Shown here piece by piece: positions 41,880-52,895 of a DNA stretch of 64,000 nucleotides. The notes beneath the pieces were generated by a model, which was not told where the DNA came from, did not search any database, and worked only from the letters and a program-made list of their open reading frames with translations. The position numbers and the translations under genes are program-made. The stretch is from positions 558,001 to 622,000 of the forward strand of contig CBFFRQ010000057.1 of assembly GCA_965644315.1 (NCBI GenBank). Reading direction: 5' to 3'. This stretch comes from Caecitellus pseudoparvulus (lineage: Eukaryota > Bigyra: Bicosoecida). Position 1 is the stretch's first letter. Each line of letters starts with the position of its first letter.

Positions 41880-43916
41880 ATGGCAGCCGCAGCGGGCGCT
41901 GGCGGCAGGCCCCGCAGCTTGTTTGCCAGGGCCAGCGAGAGCACCAGCGTCGTGCGGCATGCCGTCGACTTCATCATCGATCAAGCCGCAGGAGTGCTGT
42001 ACGAGAGGTACCTGGCAGAGCGTGCAGTTGACTATGCAGCGCAATGTGTGTGGCATGACATGGTGGCAACTGTGGACGTGATGCTGCTACGGCATGATCC
42101 GGGCGAGGCCGATGCTTCATCGCGGGCTCCAATTTCCGCACAGGCGCACAGTTTCGCTGCGCCACTCCCCAGCGTCACAGCGGGTGCTGGGCGCTGGAGC
42201 TGTGAGGAAGAGCCCGAGCCGTGCATAATCGACTCCTGGGCTCGGGGTGCGGTGCCGACCATCCGGCGGCCAGCAGCTGGCAACAGCTCCGAGACGGGCA
42301 AGGAGGAGGCAGGCAGGGAAGGCAAGGCGTCCTTGCCACAGCCCAGCAACTCGCAACGAGCAGGGCGCAGGGGCTCCTCTGAGGGGGCTGTTCCCACCAG
42401 CAAGACTGCCTCTGCGCAGGAGAGCAGGGATGCTTCCGGCCCTGGAGACCGCCCCTACTCGCCAGGCGCCGCCGACGCCGCCCTGCACTCAGAGCTGAAC
42501 ATCCCCGAGCGCCCCTCCTCCTCGCTGGGAGCCGTGCCACAGGCGACGTCGGAGGCGGCCATGGAGGCCACCCGCACAGCTGCCCTGCAGGCCCTCGCTC
42601 GGCGGGAGGCGGCAGCCGCTGCGAAGCAGGCAGCCGCGGAGCGCCAGGCAGCAGAGGCGGCAGACGCCGCGAAGCGCCTGGCGAAGGAGTTGAAGGGGCA
42701 CAGGTACACGACCGATGCGTACGGTGGCGTGATCGTCATGCAGTCTGTGGGGGGGGGCATGGGGGTGGGCCTGGGGGGGGCGGGTGATGTGCAGGTACGG
42801 GTGGAGGAGGAGGAGGAGGAGGGGGCGTTGCCCGCTGCTCTGCCCCCCCCAGGCGCCAGCGGCAGCCACGCGTATGCTCACCCATACCCTGCCGCGACGC
42901 TCCGAGGGCTGGCTGAGAGCAAGTCTGCCGCCTCGGCAGCTGCCAGCAGCAGCCAGAGCGACCCGTTCTACCGCGAGAGGCAGGTGGTGCAACCGCTGCT
43001 CGTGGATGACTCGGTGACTTTGACGCCTGGCGTGGAGGTGCGGGAGGGTGGGCGCAGTGCGCGCAGGGCTGCCGCCAGCGGAGACCCGTCCCACTTGACA
43101 GCAGCCGAGTTCGCTGCGCTGCGGGAGACGCTGCAGAGCACGCAGTCTGACCGCCGGGGCCTGGGCCACAGCCGCTTCTCCCACAGGCCACAAGGGCACA
43201 GTCGGGGGGCCAGTGTGGGCCGGGGAGACACACGCGCTTGCTCGGCACAGGGACCAGCCCTCGCTGCATCCCTACCGCATCTGGCCGAGGCACCGGCGAC
43301 GGGGGGGCTGCAGGCAGACCCACACGTCAAGGTGGACACCCCCACAGCCTCTGGCGCGCCGGCACAGGAGATTGAAGTGCAGGCCCAGTCGAGGAGGTCA
43401 GAGCAGCGCCTTGGTGGGGGCGGTGGGCCCACCGGCACCGCACGCCGCCCCACCAGCCGCGCCACACCCCAGGCGAGGCAGGCAGCGGTGGGCAAGGGCC
43501 GCACTCTGCCGAGAGACAGGTCTCCCCAGCGCACCAGCGCCCTGGCCGCCGCTGCCCGACGAGAGGCGGCCGAGGCGGCCCTGGCGCAAGGCACGGCCGC
43601 CTCAGCAGTGCGGGCGGCAGCGGCTGAGCGGGTGAGTGCCCTGGCACAGGCCATGGCGGCGACGTCTGTGGAGGCCGCACCGCGTGGCGTGCACAGCAGG
43701 GGTGGCGGGCGGCGCCGGAAGGGGCAGCTGCCTCTCGGTGTCTCGTACGAGGCAGTGAGCAGCCCCTCACGCCCCCCCGCGCCGGCGCTGGGGGCGGTCT
43801 CTCGCATCTCTGGCAGCACTCTGGCAGGGGCAGGTGCAGCTTCACTAGGCGGAAAACAACGGCCTGGTAGCAGGGTCGTGGCCAATCCCACCGCCCGGGC
43901 TGCGCTCGGGGTGTAG
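41880..43916 (+). CDS. C2orf81-like (DUF4639-type) protein
   Basis: Intronless, 678 aa; start at the first ATG with a compact helical N-terminus. The recognisable part is an N-terminal helical region (VVRHAVDFIIDQAAGVLYER, with further helix to residue 65) followed near residues 110-130 by EPEPCIIDSWARGAVP. This strongly resembles the conserved CxxDSWAxGxVP block of the animal C2orf81 family, which is poorly characterised and often reported among ciliary or flagellar genes. The central part is an Ala/Arg/Glu helix (near 220-265) leading into HRYTTDAYGGVIVMQSV. The rest is low-complexity, basic and Ser/Pro-rich. A flagellar role is only suggested by family lore. The upstream gene ends 85 bases before this start. 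Confidence 0.5.
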   Translation: MAAAAGAGGRPRSLFARASESTSVVRHAVDFIIDQAAGVLYERYLAERAVDYAAQCVWHDMVATVDVMLLRHDPGEADASSRAPISAQAHSFAAPLPSVTAGAGRWSCEEEPEPCIIDSWARGAVPTIRRPAAGNSSETGKEEAGREGKASLPQPSNSQRAGRRGSSEGAVPTSKTASAQESRDASGPGDRPYSPGAADAALHSELNIPERPSSSLGAVPQATSEAAMEATRTAALQALARREAAAAAKQAAAERQAAEAADAAKRLAKELKGHRYTTDAYGGVIVMQSVGGGMGVGLGGAGDVQVRVEEEEEEGALPAALPPPGASGSHAYAHPYPAATLRGLAESKSAASAAASSSQSDPFYRERQVVQPLLVDDSVTLTPGVEVREGGRSARRAAASGDPSHLTAAEFAALRETLQSTQSDRRGLGHSRFSHRPQGHSRGASVGRGDTRACSAQGPALAASLPHLAEAPATGGLQADPHVKVDTPTASGAPAQEIEVQAQSRRSEQRLGGGGGPTGTARRPTSRATPQARQAAVGKGRTLPRDRSPQRTSALAAAARREAAEAALAQGTAASAVRAAAAERVSALAQAMAATSVEAAPRGVHSRGGGRRRKGQLPLGVSYEAVSSPSRPPAPALGAVSRISGSTLAGAGAASLGGKQRPGSRVVANPTARAALGV

Positions 43917-44000
43917 GCTCGGCGGCACAATCGCAGCTCAAGTGCACAATGCAAGCGGACAGTGTAGGGCGCCGCTGGCGTGCTGCCTGCCGTGGGTGGC

Positions 44001-45194
44001 ATGTGCAACAGCACGAACATGGCATACAAGAAGCAGGGCTCTGGGGCCCTTTCGCTCCCCTTCGCGCCCCAAAGCGTGCGTGCAGGGCGAGCCCAGAGCA
44101 AGGGGCAGGTGGCAACCCAGCGCCAGGCTCGCTTTCGCAGGTGTCGACGTCCGGATCTGGCCTGATTGCTGTTGGAAGCGCACAGTACTATGGAATAGTC
44201 GGAAATGGCATGCTGCACACGGTTGCTCCCAGTCATTCTGGCTTGCAGCCTCTTTGGAGTGCGATGGTGCCGGCTGGCGTGTACGAGGTGGCTTGGCTGC
44301 GAAACGCAGGCGAAACGCAGGTTGCCAGCGCGGCTGCAGACGGGAAGGTGCGACTCCACGACAGAAGACTCGCAGACGGACTTCCTTGCATGGAGTGGAA
44401 GGCTCACTCCATTGAGTCTGTGTCAGTTGATTGCGCTCCTCTGCGTGGCGGGTGCCTGGCCAGGTGAGTGTGCGGCTCGAGCAAGGTGGGGACGCTCACC
44501 GCCTGACAGCTCCCCCCTCCGCATGTCCCACAGTTGCGGCTGGGATGGGGCCTTGACACTTCTGTCGACACAGTTCCCTGCCCCAGTCTCTCGCTACAGC
44601 GTCGTGAGGCTGCCCAGCAACGCGGCAAGCCCGGGCGAAGCCAAGGCCAATTGCCTGCGCTGGAGCCCCAACGACGCCCACACAGCGCTGGCCTGCTGCT
44701 CAGCGGGCAAGGCTCACATCATGGATATAAGGTGTCGGCGGCTGTGGTCATGGGAAGCGCTGGAGCGAGGCGTGGAGGGCCTGGCGCTGGCCTGGCTGCC
44801 TGGCTGCACCACGGGCTTCGTCTTGGGCGGTTCGCTCGGCACGCTCGTACACTGCGACTTGCGCCACATTGACCGGCCAGTCTCACTGCACCGCGCACAC
44901 TCCCGTGGGATTCACGCCATCGCGTGTGCGCCAAGCACAAGCGGCACCCTCCTGGCCACCGCTTCCTTTGACACCAGCGTGAAGACGTGGGGCTTGCAGG
45001 ACAGTGCGCCCACACCTGGTGCGCCCAGTGCGGTGCCAGCCGGCTTGACGGACGTGGCATCCCCGGTGCTGGCCACGTACCGGCACCACACAGAGTTTGC
45101 CACTGGCGTGGCGTGGCTCCCAGCGCAGCAGGGTTTGGTGACGTGCGGGTGGGACAAACAACTGTACGTGCTGCCCGCAGGGCTGGGCGTTTGA
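44001..45194 (+). CDS. PEX7: PEX7-like WD40 receptor for PTS2 peroxisomal import
   Basis: Three exons (44001-44075, 44141-44463, 44534-45194; introns of 65 and 70 bases), 352 aa, the normal PEX7 size. PEX7 binds PTS2 signals and delivers cargo to the peroxisome with PEX5 or a co-receptor. The spliced N-terminus gives LSLPFAPQSVSTSGSGLIAV then QYYGIVGNG, as in PEX7. WD-like blades follow: VASAAADGKVRLHDRR, the splice-spanning ASCGWDGALTLLS, LATASFDTSVKTWGLQ and the diagnostic final blade YRHHTEFATGVAWL with VTCGWDKQLYVLP. The fourth blade (KAHIMDIRCRRLW) is degenerate. Start: ATG 44001, with 44019 as an in-frame alternative. A PTS2 pathway, and therefore peroxisomes or glycosome-like organelles, is implied. 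Confidence 0.85.
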
Positions 45195-45473
45195 CGGCAA
45201 GTGCCGTGCCTCCTATACATGCCACGTGTCATGCGACATTTTTTGATGCAGCGTGCAGGCTGTTGCGTGGGGCACGGCATCCAAGCCTGTCTCCCATCCA
45301 CGAGGCGAACCTCTCGACCTGCTCACACACATCTATCGACAGGCAGCACAAGCCACTCAAATCCCGCCCTGTCGGCCATATTTTATGGGGCATGTACAGA
45401 GTGAAAGGCAGTCTGGTGGCTGTGTGTTGTTGGCACACGTTGCCCTGTTGGCTGCGTTGGCGCCAGCGGAGCC

Positions 45474-48400
45474 ATGCGACGGCACCGCTCGTTCGGCAAG
45501 GCCGCGTTGCTCGCATGTGCCGCTGTGACGGCTCCTGGGGGCCGGTCGCCGTGGTTCTTCTTCTACAGCGGACTTGCAATCCACGCATTGCCCTTGTTTG
45601 GCATTGCCGTCGTGTGCGGTGGCGTGCTGCAGCATCTTGGCTGCACAGGATCCGTGACACGGGGTGGGACTCTCAGCTTTGCCTGCGGCGTGGCCGGCAT
45701 CATTCAGCGCTCGACAGTGCCTAGCCTGGGGGTAACGGAGCTCTCCTGCATCCCTGATCGCATGCAGCCGTCCCAAGTACTGCTCGTGGCGCTGCAGGGG
45801 CTCATCTTGCTGGCCCTCGGAGGCGTGTGGTTATTGTGCGTCGCTGCGACAGGGCACTGCTCAGCTCCCTTGCGATGACTCACCCACTCTTGCTGCGCAG
45901 CGCCTCTTTGCGCATTCCCCCAGCGCTCCTGAGGTCCAACGGAATCAGCAAGCAAGAGACGGGCATTGTTTCATGGGGCATGCCTCTGGCCGGCGCCCTG
46001 GCGTTGCTGTCGCCCATCACTGCTGCCAGCGCAGCTTGCCTCGCCATTTCGGCTGCCGCTTGTGGTGGGGCAGGGGGAGTAGCACTCATCATCCCTCTCT
46101 TGTCCACATGCGCCAGTTCTGCCGTCCTGTGGACGTCTGCACATTGGAGCCCCAGCAAGGCGAACGGCACTGCCCGCTTCAGCGGTCGCGTGGACGCCAT
46201 CCTGCAAGTCGCTACGGATGTTGGAGCGGCCTTTGCGGCGGTCGCCGTGCGCAGCTCGGGCCGGCCAGCCGTGCTATGGGCACTGTTGCTCTTGTGTGTG
46301 CCCATGACCCACGCAGTGCTGCTGCTCACGTTTCCGAGCCATGTGAGTGCTCAACGCAGTCGCCCTGCTCTGAAGCTTCCATGGCAACCCCTCGTCCCCC
46401 ACCTTTGCGCAGAGCCACCCGGCAGCCCGACACGCCCGCAGTGCTGTAGCCTGTGCCTCTGCTGCAGCAGCACTGATTTTTTCTCTCGCAAGATGCTTTG
46501 ATGTGTTCCTGGAGCTGCCACCGGTGGCTGGCTCGGCAAGGGCTGCCGCCGCACTCATCGCTGCCGGCGCTGCAGGGCACCTGGCGCTGCAGATCGAACG
46601 AGGCCGGGACTCACACCTCCTCTTGCAGCCATTCAGTGCTTCGCGAACACCACACGACCTGCTTCTGTGGGTATCCAATGCGGCTCACGTGAAGAGCACG
46701 CACCCCCTCATCGCACCTGTGCGCCATGCACTTGTACGGCAGCTGCTGAAGCACAGCGAGGTGCAGGAGCAGCTGAACGGGGAGCAGATCAAGGCCATAC
46801 CGCTCCAGCACCTGACAGCCAGTGTCAGCGTACTTGCCCTCGGGTGGGGCCTGCGCCGGTGGCCACGCCACCCCCGCTTGAGCTTGGCAGCCGCCAGTAC
46901 CGAGCTGAAGGCCATCACCAGCGACAGCTTTTCCGCAGCGCTCTTCCCACGTGCAACACATGTAAAGGACCACCGCTTGCCGTGGCATGCTTCGGCGCAT
47001 GGTTTGTGCTGCAGTGCTCTGAAGCATGCCCACGTTGCCATGACCGCGGCAGGCAGCGGCGCGCTGGACACTGCGGTAGCTGCCGTCCGGGCTGCAGTCG
47101 TGACACGTGCCACTCTGGATTCATGGCACGGAGACCGCACAGCACTGTCCCATGTCACGCTACGGCGGCTTGGCGCCGGCTCCCAGCGGCGCTCACTGCG
47201 GGCTAGCACTGCGGCTCCCTCTGCCTTGCACTGCATGCTGGCTGCGCTGGAGGAAGCCCAAGCCGCGCAGAGTGACTGCCTGGCGGCTCTGGCATCTGCG
47301 TGGGACACGATGGTAACCCCCAGTTGGCAGGAGCGCCCTCAACTGGGGGAAGTTGTCACAGTGGCGCTGACGTTCTGGGCGTCAGGGCGGCTGGCCTGCG
47401 ACGCGTTCCAGGCAGCGCAAGCCGCCCTCCCGCACAGCAGGAGAGCCCAAGACAAGTACGCCACGTTCTTGAAGCTTGCCATTGGAGACGCGAGCCAGAG
47501 TGGCGTGTCAAGCGGGCGCGGCTCCGCTGGCTCTGCCCAACAGGGGGTGGTGCGCTCAGCTGCAAGCCTGTCCCCTGCTGCCTTCACAGTGGGGGCTCCT
47601 GCTCCTGAGCACATGACAGCACGCCCATACTTCATCGTCTGCTCTGCTCTGCCTGCCCAAGGCTTCCGCATGCAGCGAGTATCAGCGGCGACGGCACAGG
47701 CCCTGGGTCGCCACCAGTCCGACATGCGGGGCCAAGGGGTGGAGACCCTGTTCCCTGCGCCCCTTGATCAGGCCTTTGCCGCCGCGCTGACACGCACAAT
47801 TTGCGGTGTCATGGTCCGCAAAGGCGAAAGTGAAGAGCGATGGGCGGGGCTGCAGCTAGACACGCCCACTATGTGGCTGGTCAAGGCTGGGAAGACCGGG
47901 CTCGTGAACCCTGCCATCGTGACAGTGTCAGAGACGTTCACGTCTGCACACACAGCCTCCCTTGATGACATCGCCTTGCCTCAGTTCCTGCTGCGGCTCG
48001 ACTTCCCCCACGCCCCGTTCGGCATCGTGCAGCTTGGCGGGGCGTCGAAGAAGCCACTCGCGCAGCGCCCTGTGCTTCGGGCGAATTCCCCTGCGATTCA
48101 AGCGATGCCTGATGGAGACTCGGTAGCAGGCAAGCTGGTGGGTGATGGAGTCAGCACGGAGAGTAACTACATGCTGCTGGAGGAAGTGCTGTACGTCGCG
48201 GCTGGGCCGGCGGGCGGAACAGAAGGTGCTGTTTGCCCTGGCTTCATCGCGGGGGACCAAGAGCTGCAGTGCAGTGCTTGGGTGCGCAAGACCGAATTCT
48301 CTGCAGCTGATCTCGCGGGTGCAAAGCTAGAGCTCTCCCTGGTCACGTTCTCCTTGCCGTTGGCCGAAACTTCTGACGTGAAGGAGTTGCCTTCAGCGGG

Positions 48401-50456
48401 CCCCACACAGCCAGCCAGCTCGCCTCACAAGGTGCAGCAGACCACGAAAAAGGGGTTCTTGCATGGTGCAACACTGGATGGTGTGCTCTTGCTGCAGAAT
48501 GCGTTTCGTGGGGACGTGGACACCACGAGCCGCTCCGCTAATGAGCGGGACCGCACCATTCAAGGCATGATTGGAATGGCCATCACCATCTGCTGCCTCT
48601 GTGTGACAGCCTGCCTCATTGCTGCTATTGTGACCCAGACATCCATGGAGGGCTTCCGCACCTTGACAGCGGCCACCACGGGCGCCTTGCGGCGGCAGCT
48701 TCTGTCCAAGTGGCTGTACGGTGAAGGCCTCCAGGCCACAACAGCGCTGCGTTTCAACATTTCGATCGAGACCATAAATCTGACATTGAGCGATGTTGAT
48801 TGGATCCACGCCAGGCTTCAGGCAGTCGGAGCCAGCCTGCGAGCTGATGACGTGCAAGTGATGGACTTTGTGACTTCTGTGGCCCGGATGAATGGTAGCC
48901 TGGCCCCAGCGCCCCTGGAGAAGTATGCGCGATACGCTTTCAATGCTTCTGAGCCCTGGGAGTCGGCGCTCCGGGTGGAGCCGGCCGTCTTGCCTGAGTG
49001 GCAGCAGTGGGTACCGTTGCCGGCACAGTCAGGCAACCTCCTAGCCACGCCCACGACGGCCATGACACAGCTGTTGGTGAGCGCCGCAGAGCTTGCGCAC
49101 TCTGCGGCGCATGCTAACGAAACCTTGCTCGCCAGTGCCCAGGCCCTTCGAGCAACCCTTCGATCGTACATGCTTCCCGCACTCGCGGCTGCCTCAGCAT
49201 CCTGGGTGCACCTGCAGAATGCCTGGGCTATGGAGGGCTTGAGTGCTAGCTTTGGCCTTGGTGGCATCGCCGTGCTGGTCATGGCGAGCATTGTGTTCAT
49301 CGGCGGCGGAATGGGCCTTCGCCGCTTGCTCTTCGTGCACTGGGACAACGTCCGGGGTGCGTTGCGGGCGGTGCAGCTAATGAGGGTCTCAGAGTGTCAA
49401 GAGGTTGCTGCTCGAACGCAGTGGGCTTTCCAAGAATGTGCCGACCCTGGCAGCAGTCAGGCGGCCCCGACTTCCCCAGCTCCGCAACTTGAGCAACCAA
49501 CCACTATAGACGACAGCCGTGAGCTAGAAGCGACAGAAAGTGGTGCTGTGGAGAAGCTGAAGTCTTGGGGGGACCAGTGCAGTGGGGGACTCTTTTGTCG
49601 CATTGCCCAAGTGCTCTGCTGTGCGCTCGTGCCCGTGTACTTGACTTTCTTGTTCTTGATCGTGGGGGGTGAGCTGGTCAGGGGCCGTGCCGTGTCACTG
49701 GCAAAGCAAGACACTGTCAGACTCTTGCACCTCGCCCATGCCTCGGATGCATTCATTCTGCAGAGGGACGCTGTCTTAGACGCCCTGGAGCTGGGAGACT
49801 TGGCGGCGTTGGATCGCATTCAACCCGCTCAAACCCAAGCCTTGATAGAGATACAGGCAGTTGTGTCTGGGACTCAAGACCCCGCCTTTGGGTCGGCTCT
49901 CGAGGCGTTGCCCGTGGAAAGCCTATCCCTCAAACGCCTGACGCAGGATGGCTGCGTCGGGCACGCCGCGAGATGGCAGCAGTCTTGTGACACAGCCTTC
50001 AATGGCGTCGCAGCAGATGGTGGGCTGTTGCAGGTGCTTCTCAGGTACAACAGCCTGATCTCACAAGTTGCAGCAGACATCACATCCCACGCTGCAAGTG
50101 GGGGAGCGCGGCATGACTTGCCAGCAGCCGCACGAGCGCGCATTCAAGCAGTGTTCAAACTGGAGCAGCAGCTTGCCCGCGACGCCGAAGAAGCAGCAGC
50201 GGATGCAATCAGACAGAGCCGAGAGCACTCCTTGGCCCGAACTGCCCAGACGGTCTTGTTCTTGCTGCTGTTCACTGTGCTGATCTCTGTGTTTGCAACT
50301 GCGTTTTCAGTCCACAGCATTCGAGTCATGTCCAGCTCCTTGTCTGCCAGCCGCGCGATGCTGCTTGCCGTCCCACCGCACATCCTGGAGAACAACAAGC
50401 GCTTCAGGGCAGCGTATGAGAGTGTCATGGCTGACCAGGCGCTCTTGGCAGTTTGA
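45474..50456 (+). CDS. Large multi-pass membrane protein with PAS-like domain (Tmc/tiny-macrocyst-like)
   Basis: Three exons (45474-45835, 45901-46342, 46413-50456; introns of 65 and 70 bases), 1615 aa. Both splices join continuous hydrophobic segments (GVWLF-ASLRI; LTFPSH-SHPAARH). The first ~330 residues hold a cluster of six or more hydrophobic segments. A soluble helical region follows. Near residues 674-800 is a PAS-like domain: QRVSAATAQALGRHQSDMRG, VETLFPAPLDQAF and MWLVKAGKTGLVNPAIVTVSE. Four well-separated membrane helices follow near 986-1010, 1214-1238, 1331-1355 and 1545-1570, flanking two putative external loops. This order of N-terminal membrane cluster, PAS and spaced C-terminal helices resembles the Tmc (tiny macrocysts)-type proteins of amoebae, ciliates and stramenopiles. 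Sensory or mechanosensitive signalling is inferred; ligand and output are unknown. Confidence 0.55.
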
Positions 50457-50786
50457 GCTGTGAAGGAGTGTCCACTTTGGACGGGAAGGCCAGCGGCGGG
50501 GGCTTGACCCCTGCAGCGGTGCCAAGGGTCCCCGCCACAGGACCTCCCCCCATGGGCCGAGCTAGAGGGGCGTGAATGCAGCGGTCCCCGCCCCACTCCA
50601 CAAACGCTGCGCCTGACCCGCACAGGTGCCCACATTCTGCCCCACACTTTGCCGTGGACTGTGCGCCGTTGCAGACAATTCAAGGCCCTCAAAACTTCTT
50701 TGCACTGCCCAATTCAGTGTGCCTTGCCTCTATTTCGCGGTGCCTCGAGACTGAAGCCCGAACTGAACTAGGCGCCCGCAGCATTC
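50457..50786. other. Intergenic, 330 bp
   Basis: Between the Tmc-like gene and the C2/A9 protein gene on the same strand. No coding frame or RNA gene recognised. An upstream exon of the following gene could lie here, since that gene's N-terminus is poorly constrained. Confidence 0.35.
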
Positions 50787-52865
50787 ATGGTTGGGGTGCA
50801 GGTGCACTGCACCTCTGCCTTGCCAGCCGCACCCATCACGCAGTATGGGAGGGGAGGTGGGAATGCCCTGAGGCGGATGATGCACAAGGGTTCATCTGGA
50901 TCATCAGGGGGGTCCTCTTCATCGTCCCGCTCAGGCTCTGGAGGCGGTGGGCAGCAGCCAGGTGGCAGTGGCCAGGGACCGTCTGGCTCTGGGCACGGCG
51001 CCGGCCCTCCGCCGCCAGCAGGCAGCAGCTCGCAAGCGCTTCCAGAGGCAAGCAAAGCGCCCGCGGCAACCTTGGCCCTGCGGGTCGTGTCAGCCATGGG
51101 CTTGAATCCCTCCGTGTATCCAAAGGCCCGTGTGCGAGTAAACGTCGCATCACCCTCCTCCTTGCAAGCACGCGCAGCCGTTGTGAGCAAGCTGCAGGGC
51201 AGCTCCACTCAAGGTGCCGCAGCTGCTGGGTCGGGGGGGGTTTCGACAGCTCTGCTGACTGGTGCTGTGGGCCTCGTGCTGGGCCCAGAGTGGACCCGCT
51301 CTGAGGTGTCTTTGTCAACTCCCGTGCAGAGAGAGCAGGGCAAGCCACTGCCTGTGGCCCACACATGTTCGGTTCCCGTCGCACCCCGCGATGTGGTCTT
51401 GGTGCAGGTGCGGGACACCGGTGGCACATCCCTGGGGCACACCATCCTGCTTCCTGAGTGGTTCGTGCAGCCTGACTCCGAGCTGTGCAGGCTCTGGGCA
51501 GCTGCCCTGCCAGGCGACGGGACCATGGGCACACCTGGCATGCCAACAGTGGCGGGGCCCTCTGGTACTCCCCTTATTGAGCGGCCGCTTGCATCCCCAC
51601 CCCAGGCAGCTGCCGCAGCAGGAACCCTGCGGATATCAGGCGTGCTGAGCAAGGGGGTCACGTCTAGCAAGGGAGACTTGGCCAGGGCTCTGCAGCGTTC
51701 TGAACAGTCAGAGGGTAAGGCAGCGACCTCCGCCGCAGCAAACGGGCTGGTTGCACGCGTGGTGGTGATGCCGCACTTCCACACCAAGTGGTGCGACCGC
51801 AAGCGCCAGGTGTGCACGGCAGGCGGCGACGTCAGAGAGCTGAACCGCCTCGGCGTGCTCGTGGCGGGCGTGAAGGAGGGCACGCCCATCAAGGTGCGAT
51901 GGTTCCGCAGCACTGGCCAGACCGGGGACGCCTCGACAGCCCCTGCTCCCGCTGCTGCTGCCCAAGGCGGTGGACCGCGCCCCCCACCTGCCGCCCCGCC
52001 TTCCATGCCAGGTCGCATGCACGAGGAGACAGGGCTGCAGTTCACCCGTGCGCCCATGCTGGCCCCTCCTGAGAAAGCCAACAGTGCGCATTGGTCCCCG
52101 GGCGCCGCGCCGTTGGATGCCCTGCCCCTGTTCGACGTGCCCAACGCGCCCACACTGCTAGCTGGGGACAAGGCAGGGAAAGCCAAAGCCGCAGCGCAGG
52201 ACGTGGCCCTCTTCCGCTCCAACAAGCCGGCAGCGGATGGTTCCACTCCCAACTCCTCCCTCTGCATTGCATGGCCCGCTGCAGTGTTGCCGGGCCATCC
52301 GCAGCTGCAGGGCAAGCTGGCGGGGGCCGCTTCACCCAGCTATGGCATTGTGCCGCCAGACCGCGTGCTGCACGACTCCCCTGCGAGTCTAGGGCTGCTG
52401 CAGGCAGAAGTCGCGGAAGTGAGGCGGGACGCGAGCCTGTACTTCCTTCGCCGTGCTGACGTCGGCTCGGCCATCATGGCGGTGGTGACGGCCGGCGGGG
52501 AGGAGGCCGTCAGCCAGGTGGTCGGACCTGTGCAACCTGCACCCCCCGCAGCGAGAGAGGTGTGGATTAGTGGGCAGCCTGCCGTCGGCAACACCCTGCA
52601 AGCTCACGTGTACTACGTGGGCGGGGAGCCTGGCCCCTGCCAGCTGTCGTGGATCACTGTGTCCGCGGAGGGCGACCGCACGACGACGGAGCCCCAGGAG
52701 GTGGACCTGTCTGTGGAACCAGAGGAGGGCGACCCTCGCCTGTGGAAAGTGCTGCCGGAGCATGTGGGCTGCATCTTCAAAGTGACGTGCGACCCCATTC
52801 GGTCTGACGGCGTGACGGGGGCCGGCTCCACGTCCCGCCCCACAGCAGAGGTGAGTGCCGAGTGA
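50787..52865 (+). CDS. C2-like and A9 (AIR9)-repeat protein
   Basis: Open frame of 692 aa. Residues 25-90 are Ser/Gly/Pro low complexity. Near residues 95-240 a C2-like beta region starts ATLALRVVSAMGLNP. The C-terminal 100 residues match the A9 repeat of plant AIR9-type proteins: REVWISGQPAVGNTLQAHVY then YVGGEPGPCQLSW, ending KVLPEHVGCIFKVTCDPIRS and DGVTGAGSTSRPTAEV. An upstream partial unit (KEGTPIKVRWFRSTG, then ASLYFLRRADVGSAIMAVV) looks like another, interrupted A9 repeat. AIR9 associates with microtubules and the cortical division site in plants; protist relatives are uncharacterised. The start is uncertain: a GTGCAC..GCAG intron just after the first codons, or use of the Met pair near 50877, are alternatives. 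The stop lies 30 bases from the stop of the opposing prefoldin gene. Confidence 0.5.
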   Translation: MVGVQVHCTSALPAAPITQYGRGGGNALRRMMHKGSSGSSGGSSSSSRSGSGGGGQQPGGSGQGPSGSGHGAGPPPPAGSSSQALPEASKAPAATLALRVVSAMGLNPSVYPKARVRVNVASPSSLQARAAVVSKLQGSSTQGAAAAGSGGVSTALLTGAVGLVLGPEWTRSEVSLSTPVQREQGKPLPVAHTCSVPVAPRDVVLVQVRDTGGTSLGHTILLPEWFVQPDSELCRLWAAALPGDGTMGTPGMPTVAGPSGTPLIERPLASPPQAAAAAGTLRISGVLSKGVTSSKGDLARALQRSEQSEGKAATSAAANGLVARVVVMPHFHTKWCDRKRQVCTAGGDVRELNRLGVLVAGVKEGTPIKVRWFRSTGQTGDASTAPAPAAAAQGGGPRPPPAAPPSMPGRMHEETGLQFTRAPMLAPPEKANSAHWSPGAAPLDALPLFDVPNAPTLLAGDKAGKAKAAAQDVALFRSNKPAADGSTPNSSLCIAWPAAVLPGHPQLQGKLAGAASPSYGIVPPDRVLHDSPASLGLLQAEVAEVRRDASLYFLRRADVGSAIMAVVTAGGEEAVSQVVGPVQPAPPAAREVWISGQPAVGNTLQAHVYYVGGEPGPCQLSWITVSAEGDRTTTEPQEVDLSVEPEEGDPRLWKVLPEHVGCIFKVTCDPIRSDGVTGAGSTSRPTAEVSAE

Positions 52866-52895
52866 GTGGACAATGCATTGACGTGACCCTCCTGT

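Noticed and set aside
43949-44018. Upstream extension of the PEX7 reading frame
   Set aside because: The longer frame (from 43949) is in a different frame from the first exon that gives the PEX7 N-terminus; only a spliced start at 44001 or 44019 fits.
42968-44407. Minus-strand frame of 479 codons across the C2orf81-like and PEX7 genes
   Set aside because: Overlaps two well-supported plus-strand genes and spans the gap between them without any conserved motif.
51209-52315. Minus-strand frame of 368 codons opposite the C2/A9 gene
   Set aside because: Low-complexity shadow; the plus strand has the A9-like repeat and sensible codon use.
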